Of a stretch of DNA of 64,000 nucleotides, positions 24,501 to 34,040 are shown piece after piece. The notes below the pieces were generated by a model that saw nothing but the letters and a program-made list of their open reading frames with translations, had not been told where the DNA came from and did no database searches. The translations under genes were made by a program, and so were the position numbers. Origin of the DNA: Metopolophium dirhodum (Eukaryota > Arthropoda > Insecta > Hemiptera > Aphididae); assembly GCF_019925205.1 (NCBI RefSeq), contig NC_083562.1, forward strand, positions 15,562,001 to 15,626,000. Direction: 5' to 3'. Position 1 is the first letter of the stretch, and each line of letters begins with the position of its first letter.

Positions 24501-24909
24501 ATATAAGACATAAGTACAGTATGCACGAAGGGCCATTTTCATGTCATCTCCTTATTTAATTTTCCGGTTGAAAAGTACGTAAAAGTGTATAACTGCAATC
24601 GTATATTTAATTCGTTTTGTGCAGGTATACACTATACATGAACCTGTACCAGTATATAAAAATACTGATTATAATGCATCATTGAGTAAAATAATTAAAC
24701 TTGCAGTCTTTCTAATAACAATAAATAGACCCGTTTTAAACTCGAATTAAAAAAATAAATACATAACCAATCTGTTATAATACATATAAATATATAATGG
24801 TATATAGTGAAAACAAGTAGTCAGTCCTAAACCATAATAATAATCATGAATAATCATTTGTATATATAAATTGTCATTGATTTAATCATACTTTATAATC
24901 GACAATATA
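21555..24909. other. Long AT-rich stretch, no gene recognised
   Basis: (TA)n at about 21903-21920, otherwise A/T-rich DNA without a supported exon. A TATATAAT/TCAGTC pair 32 bases apart at 24791/24823 is compatible with a core promoter but lies in sequence so A/T-rich that it has little weight. Confidence 0.45.
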
Positions 24910-25830
24910 CTATACATGATACAATGGCCACCAGATCGTCGGAAATTAATCGATTTTGTTCGACAATTTCCATCGAAACCTAACTGTACGGTGCCCGCAG
25001 CCGTCAAAAGATATACCTACACTATAATGTGCCTTGATAGAGAATATGGATGCAGGCGAGATATCCGACGCTTTGACCCCCTCCCCTTCCCCCGGAAGTG
25101 TAAGTGAATGACGGACGTCCCCTTCGTTGTTAAACAAATATTTGAAAAAAGGGTACCGTAAAAACGGTTTTCTAAGGTAGGGCTGCCACGGTTGTCCTAC
25201 AAAGGATCATATTATATTATCGTTCGTTCGCGCGGCGTACAGACAACATAATAATATAATATAATAATATAGTTTATCCGGGTTAAGCGCAAAAACGAAA
25301 AACAAAGAAAAATATTTTAGAAAATAGAAAAGAAAAAAATGAGCCGCAAACGACGAAACAATACACGACGCGTCCGTGTGTGGCACGACTATACTAAAAA
25401 CGCGTTATACATATATTATATCAAACCATCGGTGGGGTGGTCCACGCGGGGACCGGTATAGGAATATATAGCTAACCAAACAGCGAAGGCCTGTGTAAGT
25501 GTGAGTGCGTGTGTGCGTGGCAGTGCTCGTTGTTTTATCGATTAGAAAGACTTTTGTGCGTGCTACGTGGACGTGGTGAGGTGGTACGAGGGTCGGTCGC
25601 TGGTCGAGGAAGGAGCCAGTGGCGTTTTGTAGGAGCGTAATCGCTAGGGCTTACCGTTCCAACACCTGAGACACGCCGAAATTACACGGACTATACCCAA
25701 CAACGACGACAATAGTTATAACAATTATTATGTTCTTCAAATCGATTAAAAAAAAAAAAAAAACGTTTTGACCGCTTTCCGGTTCCAATTATCGACGGCA
25801 TTAGCACCGGAAACGTGTTTTTCACATGAA
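24910..25830. promoter_or_regulatory. CpG-rich region, likely promoter and/or 5' leader
   Basis: One of the longest CpG-rich stretches here: gatatccgacgctttg, cgttcgttcgcgcggcg, cgacgcgtccgtgtgtgg, ggtggtccacgcgggg, gtggacgtggtgaggtgg. A good 5' splice site occurs at 25494-25499 (cctgt|GTAAGTgtgag), which would fit the end of an untranslated first exon on the plus strand. Frames on both strands at 24916-25137 stay open together, typical of GC-rich non-coding DNA. No ATG with good context precedes a long frame. Direction of transcription, if any, is most likely rightward from the splice site. Confidence 0.35.

Positions 25831-25832
<2 letters not shown>

Positions 25833-25865
<33 letters not shown>
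25833..25865. repeat. (GT)n microsatellite
   Basis: About 16 GT units followed by acgcgcgcgag; responsible for the Thr-His/Val-Cys repeat frames on the two strands. Confidence 0.9.
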
Positions 25866-25868
<3 letters not shown>

Positions 25869-27355
25869 CGCGCGAGTATGGTGTTGACTGTTACGACCAC
25901 CTACTGCTGTATGGTCACATTTATAAACTAATTGAAAAAACATTCTTCAGGTTTCTTTTGAACAACTTACTATACACGTATAAAATACATAATACTATAT
26001 TCATATGTCACTTGTCATTCAGTCGTGACTCTCTTGTTGCTGTCGTTGCTGTGATAGTTACCAACTTACAGATGTTTTTATTGATCTAATAAAATTTAAA
26101 AAAGATTAAGTAATTTATGGATATTTTCTGTACTACTGTATACTACAATATGCAATTGTAGGAAAAATAACTCTAATTGTAGCTATTTTCTTCATACAGA
26201 TGCATGGAGCACGGTACGATGTTAAAATACACACCAAAGTATATAAATGCCAATGTAATTTATTTATATTTATATACTTTTGATTGTTGATTGTTTCATT
26301 TTTAAAGTAACTATAATTTATAGATCACTAATAACTAAGATTAAAACCAATTAGAGGAAACAAAATATTATTTAATAATAATATTATATAGGTACAATAT
26401 ATACATTATACATAAATCGTTTTACATATTTCATACAATTATATCTTAGTATCAATATTATTTTTGTGATATTCTTATTTCCTATAGTAAAATAAATCGT
26501 TAACAGGTAGTGGTTTGGCTAGTATCGAAGTACGGATTGTGTTTGCGCACTACAAACACTGATAGTAGCATGATACATAATATCAACGGTAATATAATAT
26601 TGTAGTGACATAGAATTAATTAAACCTTCATCCACCATTATTTCGTATATCTTAGAATTAATAATAATAATATAATGTAGCCTACTAAATATTTCATTTA
26701 CTGACAACAGTCAGTATTTGTCAAAGTCAATTTATTGAAATCGGCCCACTTTGGCTTTTGCACATGTGCAAATTTGATTAGGTCATATTATGATATATAC
26801 ATAATATATATCATACTGGTTAAATTTAATTAATTTTAAAACAAAAAATCACAGTATGGAAATAAAAAAAGGTTGATGTATTGATTATTATTATGTTGGT
26901 TGTGTGTGCTTTTATTTACCTTGTTTTTAATTACTGTACTAATTTGTATTTAACTGAAAGACGTATTAACAATACTGATTGTTGACTCAATAATATTGAT
27001 ACTTTAATAAAAATATTTTTTTTTCATTGATTGTTAATCATTACTTCTAGCTTCTGGGTTTTATTTAAATAACTATGATACGTACAATATGTTAAATGAA
27101 CAAAATTCATGAGACAAAATTACTCAAAATATATGGTTTTAGTTGAAATGTATGTTACCATATTTTTATTATATTATAAAATCAATGATGTTACTCATTC
27201 TTTGGTATTATAAAAATTAAAAGACGTTATAATATTATATGTAATATTATAATATATGTGTTTATTTATGCCATATAAAAACGGGTATACTTAACAATAG
27301 GTATGTCGTATGTAAATATTATGTTCCAAAAATAATTGTTATAATTAAATTCAAT
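25866..27355. other. AT-rich stretch, nothing recognised
   Basis: No gene, RNA or clear mobile element. Frames here are short and A/T-driven. Confidence 0.5.
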
Positions 27356-27508
27356 ATAAAACATTGTGTAGTAAAAGTTAATAATATAATAGTAATAATA
27401 CACAATATTATAGTTTTGATAATACAATCATTTATAAAACATTTTGTCATAAAAGTTAATATAATGATAATGATAATACAGAATATAATTTTGATAAGAC
27501 AGTAAATA
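27356..27508. repeat. Imperfect tandem duplication, about 78-bp unit
   Basis: Two adjacent copies (27356-27433 and 27434-27508) share ataaaacattntgt, aaaagttaat, aatgataata/agtaataata and ttttgataa in the same order with a few substitutions and small indels. Confidence 0.65.
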
Positions 27509-27871
27509 ATTCCAGTTATGCGTTATTATTAAACAGTACATTATTTAATTATACGTAAAGCTTTGAAAACAATTATACTAGGAATTATTCCGAAGATAAT
27601 AATATTATTATGTTTAATTTCAAATGAAAATGTTTAAAACAAAAAAAGGGTCACACGATTTAAACAAATGTTAAAAACCAGTAAAATACCATATATTATA
27701 GTGAACTATTCAGGTATAGTGGCTAGGTGTATGGTACGGAGTGAAGCAGCAGTGGAGTATTTAAGAATCTTACGAACGGAATTATGTTGGCGGATGACTA
27801 GTCTAGACACACGAGTATACACGCAAAGGCTAAATACACAGAGCGGTGGCTGTGAATGTTTTTTTTTTCAT

Positions 27872-27905
27872 TAGCTTCATAATTATATCATAAGTTATGA
27901 AGCTA
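27872..27905. other. Perfect 11-bp inverted repeat (hairpin)
   Basis: TAGCTTCATAA at 27872-27882 pairs perfectly with TTATGAAGCTA at 27895-27905 across a 12-base loop, just after a T-run. No function can be assigned; it lies right after the TAG that ends the open frame 27668-27874. Confidence 0.6.
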
Positions 27906-28656
27906 TATGTGGAGATAACACAGCAGCTCACTCTGTATATTGTATTATTGTACTCGGATTGAATACACAGCGCGTATACCGGACAACTACGAAATTCGAT
28001 TGAAGTGTTCAGTATTCACACTCGCAAGTCATATAATTTAATACTTTTCCTGTATTATCAAATTATATATAGGTAATACAGGTCCGATGAGATTTTCACT
28101 TCGGTGTATAAGTTTAACGGAACTTCGTGAATTGTAAAGATAATAATATACTGTCGCACTAGGTACCGTGAAACGTCAAAAAATAATATAGGTTTTAATA
28201 TTAAGTAAAAAATTTAAATAATTAATGTATCTAAACACATATTTAAAAAAAAAATGTATTTATAAGCAAACCGCGTGTTTGTAAATTATACCTACTATTG
28301 AAGTGAATTTGAGTTATGTCTATCGACCATTATTATTAATTTTAAAAAAATATATTTATTTAATATATTATATTTTGAGTTGTACACGCCTGTAATTTTC
28401 TCACTCCACTGCCAAGTTTAATCGCTACACTGACGACTGGTAAGCCTGTCGCATACTTAAAAACGAAAGAATATAATTTTTTATTTTTGAACGATAAGAA
28501 ATACAAACTGTTTTAGGAAGACTGTTACGTAAAAAAAAACCCAATTATAACAATATCTGGACATGATGGCCTTACCGATTATATCTATTAGTGTGACCAG
28601 AAGCAATCGACGTTAGGTCCAACGGTGGCGGCGGCGCGTACGAAGAAACTGCTCAC

Positions 28657-29139
28657 CAACTCCCTTGCGCGTTTCCACAGAGTTTTCCGGACGGGTTGCT
28701 TGTGGTCTGAAAATTCCGAGGCCCAACTGCCCAACGGTGGTCGAGTCGGTGGTGGCGGCGGAGGCGGTGGTCGACGCGGTGGTGACGGCTCTGGTCGGCC
28801 TGGACGAGACAGCGGATGGTCGTACTGCGCCCGCTGCGGACGATCAGTGTCATGCAGCAGTGGCGTCATTGACGCGGACGACCAGTCGTATCTGTCCAAC
28901 AGCCGGTCGATGGGCCTGACCTTGGACTGCGGCACGGCCAAGTCGAGTATGTCGACGACGTTGTTGTTGATCTTGGAACCTTTACCGATGTGGTTATGAC
29001 TGCCGCCGCGGTTGTTGTTACGGTTACCGGTGTCGTTGGAATATTTCCGCGGCAAAATATGTGCCGGCCCGGCCTCGGATGCACCGGTGGCGTGGGCGTA
29101 GTCCGACCAGGTGGTTTCGATTTTGGCTTCCATTGCCAT
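28657..29139 (-). CDS. 5' coding exon of an unrecognised insect protein
   Basis: From ATG at 29137-29139 the frame runs 161 codons in phase 0 to a strong 5' splice site, GAGTTG|GTGAGC (GT at 28655-28656). It stays open another 22 codons to a stop at 28588, but sequence past the splice site looks non-coding. Met3 has a better initiation context (GCAATGG) than Met1. The product starts acidic (MEAKIETTW), has an Asn/Gly/His-rich stretch (about residues 38-60), a dileucine-like TPLL (92-95), an eight-proline run at 124-131 flanked by Arg/Pro, and a basic end (RKTLWKRAREL, 151-161). There is no signal peptide, membrane segment or known domain, so this looks like a disordered cytosolic N-terminus, with the proline run a possible SH3/EVH1 ligand. 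The frame is also open upstream to a good acceptor at 29237, so it could be an internal exon. The rest of the gene would lie to the left after a long intron. Other open frames here are shadows caused by high GC. Confidence 0.6.
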
Positions 29140-29236
29140 ACGTGTGAAAAAAAAAATGTTTTGGTCGGGTGATACGTTAAGTTGCAGTGAAAAACAATTG
29201 CAACGGTTGCGAGTGTCACCGGTGACTTCGACAAAT
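29140..29236 (-). other. Upstream part of the exon and its 3' splice site
   Basis: On the minus strand GTTCGGTCTCTTGCAG|ATTTG (AG at 29237-29238) is a well-formed acceptor with a pyrimidine tract. If used, the exon starts at 29236 and carries either 97 bases of 5' leader or extra in-frame codons before the ATG. A T-run (TTTTTTTTTT) sits ten bases before the ATG. Confidence 0.4.
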
Positions 29237-29450
29237 CTGCAAGAGACCGAACAACTTACGAGAACGAATTTAATATAGTAGGAATATTTAACGAATATAA
29301 TATATTATATACCTAATATTTTTTATTGGCGAGTGACGAGACGATATGTTTCGTCCGTACTGCCCGTGTGCCGGTCGAAGCGAAACAATAATATAATATT
29401 ATAACCAGTGCGCGGCGGAGCGTCTTCTCTCTTCGCGCACATCGGAAATG
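29237..29450 (-). promoter_or_regulatory. Upstream intron or promoter region of the 28.7-29.1 kb exon
   Basis: CpG-rich words at 29330-29440 (cgtactgcccgtgtgccggtcgaagcg, gtgcgcggcggagcg) lie 200-300 bases upstream of the coding start on the minus strand. They could be the promoter and an untranslated first exon. No TATA/initiator pair with proper spacing was found. Confidence 0.3.
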
Positions 29451-29530
29451 TTCCCAAATGTCAGTCTTAAGCCAATAAACGTATATTATAAATGTTATCG
29501 CGATTATTAATGTGGCAATTATTTTATCAC

Positions 29531-30175
29531 GAAGAAATAATGAAAATCGATTTTTTTCTTATACAGTTTTCGTTTCGTTTCCGTTGTAGATAACTTCTGA
29601 GAAGAGATAACTATTTTAATAATTTATTAGTTTGACAGCAGATTATTATTTTAATATTGTATATCGTACGAATTTAATACTGCTACAAAAGACGGCACTA
29701 AAAATTACATTAATTTATCTTTAATAATCAAAATTGCTAGTTATTATGGTTTTGTAAGCTAGTTCTTATTGTATTTAAAATGTAAATGCTATATTGTAGT
29801 TATTATAATGATCAATGATGACAGAGTAGACATTAGGCTATTAGAGAAAACGAATAAGTTGGGATAATTATTTAAGATATTATTGCCTTAAAAAGAAAAT
29901 AATTAACGCATTAATACGGTATCATTAGTTTCAAACATCATTAAATGCTAATAATAAAATATATTATCACGATTTGTAAAGTAAGTAGCAATATTGAAGA
30001 AATAATGAAAATCGATTTCTTTAATGTAGTGTCTTTAATGTAGTATTATGATAATAGTTTGACAGAATGTTATTATTATTATTTTATAATGTGATACACT
30101 GGTACGATATTAATGGCACCGCTATATTTTATCTTTTAAAAATAGATTAACAAATGGTTTATAAATTATTAGAGT
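29531..30175. repeat. Diverged local duplication, copies 465 bp apart
   Basis: gaagaaataatgaaaatcga occurs at 29531 and again at 29996. Downstream of each come the same landmarks in order: a T-rich run, 'agtttgacag', an ATT-rich stretch, 'cg(t)acga(a)t(a)tt(t)aat', and a short 'ggcac' word. Divergence between landmarks is substantial, so this is an old duplication of about 180-200 bp rather than an element I can name. Confidence 0.45.
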
Positions 30176-31216
30176 ATTTTAATTTTACTAAAGGACACAT
30201 ATTAGTAACAAATAAAGGGAAACGAAATGTCAATCAATCAATATTATTCAAAGCTGTATTTAGTAAAAAAAAAAACCATATGATACCTACAACAATATAT
30301 TGTATCTAGAATAGTTTTACATTTATTTCGATAATGATAAATATTAAACAATATTCACTGTTTCCCTATGTTGTGATAATTGTAAGTTGATGACAATCAA
30401 AAATAGTATCAATGTCATTTCTTCACTGTCACGGAGATGGGAAATTTAATTTGACAAAATCAAAAAATTCGGTGGAATAGTAAATTAAAAATTAAAATAA
30501 ACAGATCAAGACTACCGCAGAATCATCGAAACACAAAAACATAATTTTTGAGAATAGAAGACGTGTTAGTTTATTATGGACCGTTTACACCAAAGAACAA
30601 TTGAAAAACAATTATTAATTACTAAGGGTTAGATAAATGATATTATTTCCATCCTTATTTGAGGGATACTTATGCAAAATATATAATCAACTTCATCAGA
30701 ATTAATATCCATAATTTATATGCATTTTTGGTGTTTCAGTTTCAGGTAAGGTTATCATATTATACGACTGCGTGGGCGCAGTATGAGTTTTTACTTGGAG
30801 GGGCTTTACATATTTTAATGAAACAGACAAGTGAGGAGCTCTGCCCCCCCCCCTACGGCTCCACACCCTCTGATCAAATTCCTTTCAAATATATTACTTT
30901 ATGTAATATAACATAATATATTTATCATTTTATTTCTCACTCACTTTCCTACATTTTATAATATATATTATAATACATCGCTACCTATTGCTAGAATCAA
31001 ACATATTTTTATTAAAACAAATTACAATATTTAGGTACTTCATGCATAATATCATAATTATTGTTGTAACTGTCGATTCGAAATTGCCAAAATAACCACT
31101 TCAGACTTCTATCGAGTATTAACTATATACTAAACAAATTGAAATGTTATCAGTAATACCACTATATTTTAATTAGTAATTTCTTATTTGTAATACTACT
31201 ATTATATATATGTATA
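30176..31216. other. No gene; contains a C-tract repeat piece
   Basis: At 30770-30870 a segment with cttggaggggcttt and a run of 12 C resembles the G/C-tract ends of the repeats at 31217 and 33357. The rest is A/T-rich and featureless. Confidence 0.45.
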
Positions 31217-31415
31217 CGATATCCACCATGGAAAACACACAAATAATGAATCGTTGTTCAAACATTAAAAAAAATATTTCTTCAAACAACGTTTACTGGA
31301 TTAAATAGATTAGAATATTAGATATCTACTAATGAAGGATTTAATACTTAAATTAAAATACAAATTTTTGGAGGGGCTAATCTCCTATAATCCCCCCCCC
31401 CTAGTTCAACCTATG
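31217..31415 (+). repeat. Dispersed repeat, direct copy A (about 200 bp)
   Basis: Aligns by eye over nearly its whole length with 33357-33562 in the same orientation: aataatgaat.gttgtt, ttcttcaaacaacgttt, attaaatagat, then aaatacaaatttttggagg and a final block of C-runs. I estimate roughly 75-80% identity. It ends in ccccccccccc tag ttcaacctatgg. Confidence 0.6.
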
Positions 31416-31575
31416 GATGTAACTCAAAAAAAAAAAATAACCATATAGATACTTGGAATTTACACTAAATGTTTATGTTAAAATATATTATAGACATCCA
31501 ACTTTTCGAATTTTTTTTCTTTAAATATAGTCATGGTTTTCTCAATTTGCATAAATTAATTTTCACTAGCGTGTT

Positions 31576-31967
31576 AAAAAAATATACCCGGCTCAATCGG
31601 GTAGCACCAAATCTAGTTGTAGCCGTTACAAAAGTTGGAAAAAAACGTTGTACTTATAGATTATAAGATTGTTGTACTGCAAATTCTATTATAATTTACA
31701 CATATAAAAGTTTTGACATGTTACCTACATAATTGGTTTTTATTTGATATTATTTTATCAATGATTATTAATTATTAGCAATCGTTAATTGAATAAAAAC
31801 CAATTATATAGGTCACATGTCAAAACTTTTATTTGTGTAAATTATAATAGAATTCGCAGTACAACAATCTTATAATCTATAAGTATAACGTTTTTTTTCC
31901 AACTAGCGTTGTAACGACTACAACTAGATTTGGTGATACCCGATTTAGCCGGGTCCATTTTTTTTTT
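31576..31967. mobile_element. Fold-back element with ~160-bp inverted arms
   Basis: The left arm (31586-31744) and right arm (31792-31954) are reverse complements with only about nine substitutions and two small indels, close to 93% identity. Each arm begins with acccggct.aatcgggt, itself a small hairpin, and ends in aattggtttttatt; a 47-base A/T-rich loop joins them. Both ends are extended by an A-run (left) and T-run (right) that may belong to the element. Transcribed RNA would fold into a single near-perfect hairpin of about 160 base pairs. No coding capacity and no clear target duplication; a fold-back type MITE is the best description. The open frame at 31469-31666 crosses the left end and is not a gene. 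Confidence 0.8.
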
Positions 31968-32171
31968 AGGGGGTTATGATACCTATATCAACCGAACAAA
32001 ACAACCGTCGGACAAATCGCTTAGTCCGTTTCCACATTGAGCGGCGCTTGGGTTCAACCACAGCGGTTACCAGGTCGGTCGCATCACACCGGCGGATTAT
32101 TGCAGGCTCCAGCAGCAAACTCGCGTGCACTGCTATCTGCATGTGAGCTTTAGTCCGGCTGTTTTCACGTA

Positions 32172-32775
32172 AGGTCGAACGTCTTGATCGAAACTCATGC
32201 TGGGACGTTCTCGATATCGGCCGAAGTAAACCTAACTGCGATGTTCGGCATCGAACTAGAACGGCGTCTCAGTGGATCAGTGAGATCGTGCACTGCTGGA
32301 CGGCCGAACCTGCAACGACGACGTCTCGATCTTGACTTCGGTGGCCACGGGCGACGGGCGTAAAGTTATTATTGCCGTGTTGACCATCGAAATAATATAA
32401 TAACAGTACTTTGTTCTGGCATAGTTTACCATGACCATTTCGGTCGGGCCACTTGACGTCTTGACCGAAACCGTTTGCATCGAATCACCGGCAGACGGTG
32501 AATCGATCGATACCGGATCCCGCAGCGTCGGGGCGGCAGACGGCTGCAACTCGATATCGAACGCATCACCCGCAGAAGCCGTCTGCGCCGCGATGTTCGA
32601 CATTGAACTTGTATCGCCTGGTCGCCGGCACAACGAAATCACTTACCAACACGATTTTTCAGGTCGGGCCATTACTTAGCTCGTCGAAAACTCGGTGCAT
32701 CGCGATCAATTCGGCGGATGGTGAGCGAATCTCGACTTCGGACGATGTATTCTGTGCTGCAAGTGTAGCGATATT
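32172..32775 (-). pseudogene. GC-rich, internally repeated decayed coding sequence
   Basis: This tract is far GC-richer than its flanks. On the minus strand three diverged copies of one motif can be read in different frames. Copy A (32775-32662) gives NIA..AAQNTSSEVEI.SPSAE and ends GPT; copy B (32603-32441) gives SNIAAQTASAGDAFDIE, later DSPSAGDSM, and ends SSGPT; copy C (32251-32172) gives PNIAVRFTSADIENV. The DNA words gcgatgttcg.cat and gtttcg.tcaagacgt recur in step. Copies A and C hit stops right after the motif and B runs on into A/T-rich sequence, so this is not an intact gene as it stands. It may be a decayed repeat protein, a transposon gene remnant, or repeated exons joined by splicing. 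Family not recognised. Confidence 0.4.
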
Positions 32776-32856
32776 TCACATGATCATAGATATCTGATAC
32801 ACACCATATTATATTATATTATTGTATATGTGTGAGGAAAGTGCGTTATAACTTTT

Positions 32857-32976
32857 AGGGCCGTTCATCTCCGGTTAAAGTTTACGGACACTCAACCGGC
32901 GAAATTCTGCCGGTAATAAAATCTGTTATCAGCCGGTCAGCGTTAACCAACGCTTTACCGGACATTTTAAGAACAT
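32857..32976. mobile_element. Small MITE-like element rich in CCGGT words
   Basis: About 120 bp with partly matching ends: agggccgttcatctccggt on the left, and gttcttaaaatgtccggt when the right end is reverse-complemented, both followed by AAAG. CCGGT/ACCGG occurs six times inside. A perfect nested hairpin lies at 32933-32961: CCGGT and AGCGTT arms face AACGCT and ACCGG arms. The ends are too diverged for a firm class. Confidence 0.4.
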
Positions 32977-33356
32977 AATGAATTATTCGTACAGTGTTAG
33001 TTGTAACAATTATACAGTTAAAATGTTATACTGTGACACATCAACGAATAACGTACGTACGTTACCCCAGCACCTCAAATAGGATTTTTATAATTTTTTT
33101 GCGTATACTTTAGTATGCAATTAGTATTAATTTGTACATTATTATTTATATATTTTGGTAGGTACCTATTTATTTATTATTGACCAGAATCGATTAACTT
33201 TGAACATAACCGTTATAAAAACTTAGTAAGTAGAAAAATATAAGCAATAGTACCTCCGGACAATAAATATATACCTTAATACCACAACAATCATAACTAT
33301 TAACTGGTAAAAAACGGACGGACAAACACGACTATATTATGTTTTATGGGTGGATC

Positions 33357-33562
33357 CGATATCTACTCCAAAAACACATGAATAATGAATTGTTGTTTAA
33401 ATTTTAGAAAACAATTTCTTCAAACAACGTTTGCTGAATTAAATAGATCAGATAACTAATAAACATTTAGTACTTCAATTTAAATACAAATTTTTGGAGG
33501 AGCTAATTTTAATATTGGAGGGGTTAAGCTCCCCCAAGTCCCACCCCCTAAATTATGCCTAT
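33357..33562 (+). repeat. Dispersed repeat, direct copy B (about 205 bp)
   Basis: Second copy of the repeat at 31217-31415, same orientation, ending in ggggttaagctcccccaag and a C-rich tail followed by tatgcctat. It has an extra ~20-base segment before the G/C tract relative to copy A. Confidence 0.6.
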
Positions 33563-33980
33563 ATAATGCGAGAATAATACTAAAAAAATTATACCATGCA
33601 GTGATTAATATAATGTTAATAATATAATATAAACTACTAGTAATTACTTATGTGCATACGCTTAGATTATATTGCCTATGCTGAGCTCCTTAAAACATTT
33701 ACCACCAAAACTGGACAAAACTTATATAAAAAATAAAAATCTTCAATTATATAAAAATTCTAATCAAAAAATGAAAATTAATGTCACTTTAAATAATCCT
33801 AATTATGTAAGGTTTTAACCTTATCTAGTTTTTAAATAATTTAATAAAATAAAAATAGACAACATTGTAAACCCTATACCAATTATTGCAGTTCACCGTA
33901 AGCTCAATGCATATTTTCTATTCCATCCAACCGATTTTATTAAAAATAATAAAATAATCTATGGCCTATAGGTTTTGGCC

Positions 33981-34040
33981 TATGAGTGATAACTAATAGT
34001 AATGAGTGACAACTAATAGTAATGAGTGACAAATAGTTAT
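33981..34040. repeat. 20-bp tandem repeat, three copies
   Basis: Unit aatgagtgacaactaatagt: first copy at 33981 with two changes, second perfect at 34001, third at 34021 truncated after 'aatgagtgacaaatagtta'. Confidence 0.8.

Noticed and set aside
24785..24826. TATA/initiator pair (TATATAAT and TCAGTC, 32 bases apart)
   Set aside because: Sequence is so A/T-rich that TATA words occur every few dozen bases; no CpG or exon context.
25691..25943. His-Thr repeat proteins near 25.8 kb
   Set aside because: Direct translation of the (GT)n microsatellite.
26278..26300. Possible microRNA (TTTTGATTGTTG resembles the miR-315 5' end)
   Set aside because: Only the first dozen bases match and there is no hairpin partner arm.
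27872..27905. Bacterial-type terminator hairpin
   Set aside because: A stem after, not before, a T-run in eukaryotic DNA; the context does not fit Rho-independent termination.
32277..32642. Intact 121-residue gene on the minus strand
   Set aside because: The frame contains only one of three diverged repeat copies, runs through an A/T-rich insert (YCYYIISMVN) and is best read as part of a decayed array.
31217..33562. LTR retrotransposon with the two direct repeats as LTRs
   Set aside because: The copies lack TG...CA ends, differ by indels, have no primer-binding site or polypurine tract that I can see, and related pieces occur elsewhere singly. Kept as dispersed repeats.
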